From assembly GCA_944990035.1 (NCBI GenBank), contig CALYLX010000120.1:152893-216892 (forward strand): 64,000 nucleotides of DNA, given 5' to 3'. The notes under the pieces were generated by a model that did not search any database, was not told the DNA's origin, and was given only the letters and a program-made list of their open reading frames with translations. This DNA comes from Clitopilus passeckerianus (taxonomy: Eukaryota; Basidiomycota; Agaricomycetes; Agaricales; Entolomataceae). Shown here piece by piece: positions 58,077 through 64,000 of the stretch (the first letter of the stretch is position 1; every line of letters begins with the position of its first letter). The translations under genes were made by a program, and so were the position numbers.

Positions 58077-60655
58077 GGTGGCGAAAACGGGTGACAAAGT
58101 GTCTTGAGGACGTTTGAATTAGTTTGGACGTTTGATGTAGTGGCTTTCCCCAATTTCCTTGTTTCGCTCTCGGCCAATTATACGCAAACACACCCTCTCG
58201 TTGCAAAATGAACGCGAGCTCGCTGTTCCAGACGACGAGCAAGCAGAGAGTGGTACGATCACAAAAGCAAAATGATCAAACTTGCGTGGCGAAATTTAGT
58301 AATGGGGACACCTTCCACAACTTCGATCACTCAAAGAAATGTCAAGCGACGAACAGTCATCAGCGCCTACTCGAAGTTCTTTCACGAGAACTCGGGAACA
58401 AAATATGTTCTTCATTGGGCAAAGTCTGGCAGTCACCATAGAAATCAAAGTTGGCCATCATTAACCGCCCAACTTCTGATTCCAGTCTGTCGACATTGCA
58501 GTCCGCCGATGCTCCTGTCGTTGTGGCTTTCCTCCATCAACTTCCACCATGTGTGTCTTCGTCCACCAAAACCCCGCAAATGCAAATACTGGCCCTCCGG
58601 TCCGATCTCCTTAAGCTCATATGCTTTGAAGCGCCCACCAAAGCCTTTGAAAGGCACCGTACGCGGCTATCTCGGGTCCGACTCGATGTCTCCTCCTAAG
58701 CCAAGGGATCGGCAGGTCCAATGCTAACTTGGCTTGGTCGGCCCTTGGTCTAATATGGCTGGTCTTTATTGAAATGCAGTACAGCTACTCAGATGTCCGG
58801 CCGCGTAATCGTCCAGAACGGACCTTGTCTTTTGACAACCTGGAGAAAATCAACTCCATTTTTCTCGCAACTCGTCGCTTGTCTTGCTCTCCGCTCTGAT
58901 CTCGTGCTTGCTAGTGGCCATATCTCGATTCACAGCCGACAGTCGAGCATTATCTCCACATCCAGAGGAGGTTCGCCTGCGGCACCGATTGCATCGTACA
59001 CTGGATCGAGGCTCTAATGAACGATCTTCAGTGCTCCCACCAGGGAATAATCTCAGATAGGAATCCAGTAGTGTGGAAACTTGCCCGCCGCAGGCAAACT
59101 GTTTTAAACGAATCTACATCTCAAACCTTCGTTTAGAACTCTGTCTTCTCGGCTTCAGAAGGTTATAATGGCTCCGATCTTTGACACCCATCTTATGCCC
59201 TGGATTTGCGCCTATGTCGAAAAGATCTGAACACGGGTCCAGTCAATGTCGATTTCATTCTTCTTCATTCTCATGGTCCAGCGGCCATGCAAACCCTACC
59301 TGAACTATACCACCGAGTTATGAGGTACTACGTCAAAAAGCCTATTTTGTGTGAGTCTCCTACTCGTGGTTATACAAATTCTCAAAAGCCCACTTTCGTC
59401 CATGCCTATGTCATCCCCTTCCACTGGATTGCAATGTCGAAGTTCCTTGGTACGATTGTACCACTACTCCGTTTGGTGGAAGTCAGGAGTCTTTAGCTTT
59501 TTCAGAAAGCATCCGAAATCGCTGATCTGCGCACTTCCTCATATCTTGATAGTAACACTTCCTTTTCAGTGTCACATTCGCCCCTTTCCTCGGAACTTGA
59601 TTCACATTCATGACGCCCAATCCATGTCATTCTCCCCTTGCCAATGATGCCACATGTGAATGCGGTTTCTCCTTGCAATCCAAAGCACGTTACGCTTCTT
59701 TCCATGTGATCAGCTTTAGCCACCGAGCTGCTTTCTCGTCGATCTATTGTTGATTCCATAGCATACGTGAAAGGTAGAGATGCAGCCAACGAAAGGCCCA
59801 TCATGACTTTTGGATTGGCTGCCCAAGCGACACGAGGTAGTCGCGAACACGTGCCCAGCCCAGTGTGTTGTAAATGCGCCACAGATTTCATGCGTCATCG
59901 CAGCATCGCCCGTACGAATATATCTAACATTGGAGAGATCACCTCCGACGGAGCAGCGAGTTGTTCCTGATGCAACCCATATACAACAACCTCTGCACAA
60001 GCACCCGATACTACCCTACATCAATTCACCCAAAGGCGTGCATAAGCGATGAGAAATAAGCGATGAGAAGAAAGCGATGAGAAGAAAGCGATTACAGAAA
60101 GAATTGAGTGAGAAAAGGCGTTGATTTCTTGAGAGATTGCACACAAACGGCCAAAAATGTTGTGAAAACTCAGCCCCGACGGCATAGGTAGGCCTAGTCT
60201 CTTGACAACGCGCAAGAAACCGGTGGCGGTTCTTATCGTTATCTTTGGAGAGGTCCTAACGCGACTCTTGACGCAAACTGTACAGTATCTCATTGTCAAG
60301 ACGTCAACCATCATCACAGAATGGACGCATCGCCGGAAAGCCTCCGCGAGCGCTGCCTCGAAGCGTGCATTAAGGTTAGTCATTTCCCCACCTCAAGACG
60401 TCTTGGGTGTACTATTCTGCTCGCTCATGTGAATCGAAGACGTTGGCTATTCTTCGGCCGCTTTCTCCTAACCTATAACGTACGATAATGGATAAAATTT
60501 CATTCGTTTGAGGAGGCCTGAGGGTCGCATTCCTGATCAAGTTACCTTAAGAGGCTCGGAGGTCCGTCCGAGCAAGTTAATACCGTCATGTTTCCGAAGC
60601 TTGAACTCGAGCACCAACTCTCACCACAACCACCATCTCTTCTTCGTTGCATTGC
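58077..60655. other. 2.6-kb stretch without a recognised gene
   Basis: Contains the BEM3-like promoter and upstream sequence of the serine dehydratase. Small plus-strand ORFs (58451-58699; 59206-59496) show no known motif and were not called. A 14-bp tandem repeat lies at 60044-60099. Confidence 0.45.
60044..60099. repeat. 14-bp tandem repeat, four units
   Basis: Units AAGCGATGAGAAAT, AAGCGATGAGAAGA (twice) and AAGCGATTACAGAA. The last unit is diverged. It lies about 560 bp before the serine dehydratase start codon. Confidence 0.8.
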
Positions 60656-63600
60656 ATGCTCACCCTCGCAAAAACGCCTTTCAAACCCTCCTTTTCAGCC
60701 TCAAAACTACGATGGTGGACGACCCCAGTGATCCAGCTCCGCCGTGACACGCCACGCCGACCCCTCAGCAAGCTCGCCCTCATGAGGCGGCAAGAGGAAC
60801 CTGAACCATACGACGACAGCCCTCCCCGACAACTCCCAGAGCACGCAGTCATCTCTACTTTCGATCTTTTCAGTATCGGAGGTAAGTTTCGGTGTGGGTT
60901 TAAGCGAAACGCCTTGGCTCAACCGACGTGTCAAGTTGGGCCTTCATCCTCCCATACGGTTGGCCCAATGCGGGCGGGTAGAATCTTCATTAACGATTTG
61001 AAGGAACTTGATCTTTTGAAAGAGGTGCGCGCCTTTATCACCTTGCTAAGGTGAATGAACCCGTTCAAAAAATTGGCAGGTTAAAACCCTTAAAATTGCC
61101 TTGTAAGAACATATCCCCATTAGAGTCTCGCTTAATGAATAACCTTCATCGCCGGCCAGATATGGTTCTTTGGCTGCCACAGGTGAGTGAAGCGCTCTTG
61201 CGACGGGTTCAAGTAATGCTAACCACCTTGCCTTACAGGAAAGGGGTATGTTTTTTGGTCGATAAACCTAACTCTCTGCTGAACGCGACAAAGGCATCAC
61301 ACCCCTCAAGCGATACTTCTCGGATTAGAAGGCGAGTCCATACCATCCATCCTTCTGAATGCTCATTCTAACGTTCATAACTTGCAGGATCTGATCCTGA
61401 AACTGTGGACTGCGGAAGTATACCAAGCCGATATGAAGGTATCCTCACGCACAAGACTCTCAACCTCGGTGGGGACCATCGCATTCGATTCGACATGGAC
61501 CGCGATATGGTCTGGCATTGGGACCGCGTGCTCAAGACTCATCCAAATGGAATGCGTTTCTCCTGTTTCGGAGAAGAGGGTGAACTCCTCGCCACAAATG
61601 AATATTTCAGTGTGGGAGGTGGCTTCGTAGTGAATGAGAAAACTAAAGGTGAGTGACTCCCGATTCTCGCAAGTCATTTGGTCCGAACGACATCAATCAG
61701 TCGACGAGAACCTATTTTACAAGGGCGTGGACAAGAGCAAGGTTCATGGGGCGAGATTGCATCAGGCTAATTCCCTCACCGATCCTTTCGAACACCAAAG
61801 CCAAGGCAACACTAGTTCCTCCACCACGTCCGAGGAAGCTGGTGTATACGATCCTCCTTACCCATTCACCTCGGGCGATTCCTTACTCGCTTTGACGAAG
61901 AAACATAACGTGAGTAGCTGCAATGGACAGATGTGGTTTCAGAGGCTCTAAACTGTTGTAGATGACGATTGCTCAAATTGTGCACGATAACGAGAAAGCT
62001 TTTGGTTGGACCAACGATGAAATTCATGACAAAGTATGTGACAACTTCAGCCTTTCTTTACGGCCCGGCCCAACCTGAGGTTTCCCAGGTTATGAAGATA
62101 TGGAGCGTGATGGATGAATGCATCCATACCGGTGTATCAACATCAGAACCCACACTCCCAGGTAGGCTCGGCCTTCGAAGGCGTGCCCCAATTCTATACC
62201 GAAGACTCATGAGGGGGTACGCTTGTGTTGCGCTCCATTACTATCATGTCTGATAATCGCGCTCACATATAAGATTATACCCTGGCGTGGCCCAACCCTG
62301 CCTTCCTAGTATTGAGGCCAGCACGAAACCAGCGGCATCGATTGAATCACCGATGTCTCTTGAAGAAAACAAGACTGTCGACGAATCAGAGCCCAAGTGG
62401 AAAGTCTACCGTGCTTCGCGGGCTCCTAGAGTGGTAGGAAAGTATGATCATGCCGTTCTACCGATGCCTCCCGTAAGCCCCTTTCCTACTACCCATCTAT
62501 CTCCTGGGGGCCTTATTGGCCATGATCTCATATTTGTGATATTTGATTTCAGAGGAAGGCGGATATACCTGCGATGGATTTCTTGTCTTGTTACGCAATT
62601 GCCGTCAACGAAGTCAACGCATCGGGAGGCCGGATCGTGACTTCGCCCACTAATGGAGCATCTGGCGTGATTCCTGCGGTCTTGAAATATATCATTGAGG
62701 TAAGAAATGAAGGTGTGCTTCATGTGATGTGCACTGACGGAGCATTCTCAGTTTGTCAGTGATGAACCAGAGAAGAGCGTGCAGACCTTCTTGCTTACTG
62801 CTGCCGTACGTTCTCCGTTTCGGTGGCAATTTCATTCCTCATTTCGTTGTGTAGGCGGTGGGTATGCTCTTCAAACGCGCGAGCACAATCTCTGCTGCGG
62901 AGGGTGGTTGCATGGCTGAAGTCGGAGGTTTGGTTGTTCTCCTTTCATCACTTTTTCACCAAATGTTGACTTCTCGCAGTGGCATGTTCTATGGCTAGCG
63001 CTGGTTTCGCTGCATGTATGGGAGGTTTGTGAAGCGTGGATCTCAGATCGAGCCAAGCCTGATTTCTTTTTACTTGGACAGCATCCCCGGAAATCATCTT
63101 GCAGGTAATGATTCCAAGCACGATATCATGTATTTGAAATTGATCCCAATGTTGTCAAGGCGGCCGAAATTGGCATTGGTGTGTACTAGTATCAATTCAT
63201 CGGGCGAGATTGATCCTGATACCTCAACAAGAACACAACCTCGGTCTGACCTGTGACCCCATTGACGGCCTCGTCCAAGTTCCTTGTATCGTAAGTTCAT
63301 CTATGAATCGATGTTGTGGGCGGCAGTTCCTGATTCAAGCTACTCCGTAACTTCAGGAAAGGAACAGTCTGGGAGGTTGGTGATCGATTTATGTTGCTGA
63401 TATCTTTACTGATTGGATATCCCTTTACAGCTGTCAAGGCGGTTACCGCGGCTCAACTCTCGATGGCAAGTCAAGGGGTATACAGCGTAACATTGGATGA
63501 AGCTATCGAAGCCATGAGATTGACCGCTGCTGATATGAGTGTTAAGTACAAGGAAACAAGCCTTTCGGTAAGAATCCAGATTTCTTTTAATGAATGAGTC

Positions 63601-63769
63601 ACTAAATTTGTGTTATAGGGTCTTGCCGTGCGTTAGACCTTTCATGATGGAGAATTCATTCTGATCATTTTTGCAGACGAGCGTGAAGATCCCTCTTACA
63701 GTACCAGCCTGGTATGCTCTCCTGCCTTCTCTTCCTTCTCGCCTCACTCAAAACATTTTCCACAGTTGA
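60656..63769 (+). CDS. Iron-sulfur L-serine dehydratase (SdaA type)
   Basis: Deaminates L-serine to pyruvate using a [4Fe-4S] cluster, unlike PLP-dependent serine dehydratases. 23 exons by eye (60656-60881, 60936-61024, 61080-61102, 61160-61182, 61239-61245, 61294-61331, 61388-61648, 61701-61909, 61962-62033, 62089-62216, 62274-62472, 62553-62699, 62752-62805, 62855-62927, 62980-63024, 63082-63104, 63160-63178, 63232-63290, 63357-63375, 63431-63567, 63619-63627, 63677-63711, 63766-63769) sum to 1899 nt, 632 residues. A basic N-terminus could be a mitochondrial presequence. The beta domain has [16 protein letters not shown] and [16 protein letters not shown]. The alpha domain has [14 protein letters not shown], then cluster-ligand cysteines in GGCMAEVG and [13 protein letters not shown]. 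It ends P-A-C. The GC-AG intron is 61332-61387. Confidence 0.92.
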
Positions 63770-64000
63770 AGGCACAATACCTATGCACATAACCAAGGAC
63801 AGACGACCCATTTCTAGACGGCATCATTCTCTGCACGATCTTACACCACCTTAGAGCATACCTTACATAGTAGACGACCGATGGACACATTTCTTCTCTA
63901 TAGACTCTCTTTTCCTGTTCTCTATCAGTCTGGGCAGTTGGACCGTAAATGTATATATGTATAGGAGACTAAGTAGCACAACAAAGCAGAAAACATTTTG
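63770..64000. other. Downstream sequence to window end
   Basis: Likely the 3' untranslated region of the serine dehydratase; TATATATGTATA near 63955. No other feature was seen. Confidence 0.4.

Noticed and set aside
58451..58699. 82-codon plus-strand ORF upstream of the BEM3-like gene
   Set aside because: No recognisable motif, no credible introns joining it to other coding sequence, and overlapping ORFs of similar length on the other strand.
59206..59496. 96-codon plus-strand ORF
   Set aside because: No family resemblance and no clear splice continuation; could be chance.
60322..60375. Short coding-like start (M-D-A-S-P-E-S) followed by a GT donor
   Set aside because: No downstream exon could be joined that matches a protein family.

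Overview
The window is nuclear DNA of a filamentous fungus, most likely a basidiomycete of the Agaricomycotina. Genes are dense and cut by many introns of about 50-65 bp with GT-AG borders. The host genes are fungal: a Rho3-type GTPase, a Bem3-like RhoGAP, the Shr3 permease chaperone, a Vrg4-type GDP-mannose transporter, and an Ecl1-like zinc protein. The class is inferred from gene content and intron style only; there is no rRNA or marker gene.

Bases 1 to about 19,500 are a transposon graveyard with some possibly live members. Five copies (A-E) of one Tc1/mariner DD34E family lie here. Copies B and D have open 338-codon transposases. D sits inside C with a TA duplication. B, D and the reconstructed C are each exactly 1607 bp, and all visible ends are 209-bp inverted repeats whose terminal box recurs inverted at the inner edge. 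Around them are a broken pogo/Tigger-like transposase, a LINE ORF1/ORF2 fragment, a decayed Ty3/gypsy chromovirus (10.4-16.1 kb) that carries a 700-bp inverted-repeat element and a 157-bp solo-LTR-like insert, a foldback sequence, and a second Tc1-like family (F, G) with the same type of end.

From 19,558 to about 40 kb is ordinary gene space: a CCDC90/DUF1640 mitochondrial coiled-coil protein (-), RHO3 (+), clathrin heavy chain (-), a PQ-loop membrane protein (-), a GDP-mannose transporter (+), pyruvate carboxylase (+), nitronate monooxygenase (-) and SmB (+). Three divergent pairs share short promoters: CCDC90/RHO3, PQ-loop/VRG4 and NMO/SMB1.

From 40 to 52 kb only one gene was found, an Ecl1-like zinc protein (-), between gene-free stretches of 4.3 and 6.8 kb. 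Then come SHR3 (-), a BEM3-like PX-PH-RhoGAP (-), a further 2.6-kb stretch without recognisable genes, and an iron-sulfur L-serine dehydratase (+) cut into 23 exons, including 4-, 7- and 9-nt exons and one GC-AG intron.

The host genes serve membrane traffic and polarity (clathrin, RHO3, BEM3-like, SHR3, VRG4, PQ-loop), central metabolism (pyruvate carboxylase, serine dehydratase, nitronate monooxygenase) and splicing (SmB). They do not form a cluster with one function. Exon models given with exact coordinates were built by eye and checked by whether exon lengths sum to a multiple of three.
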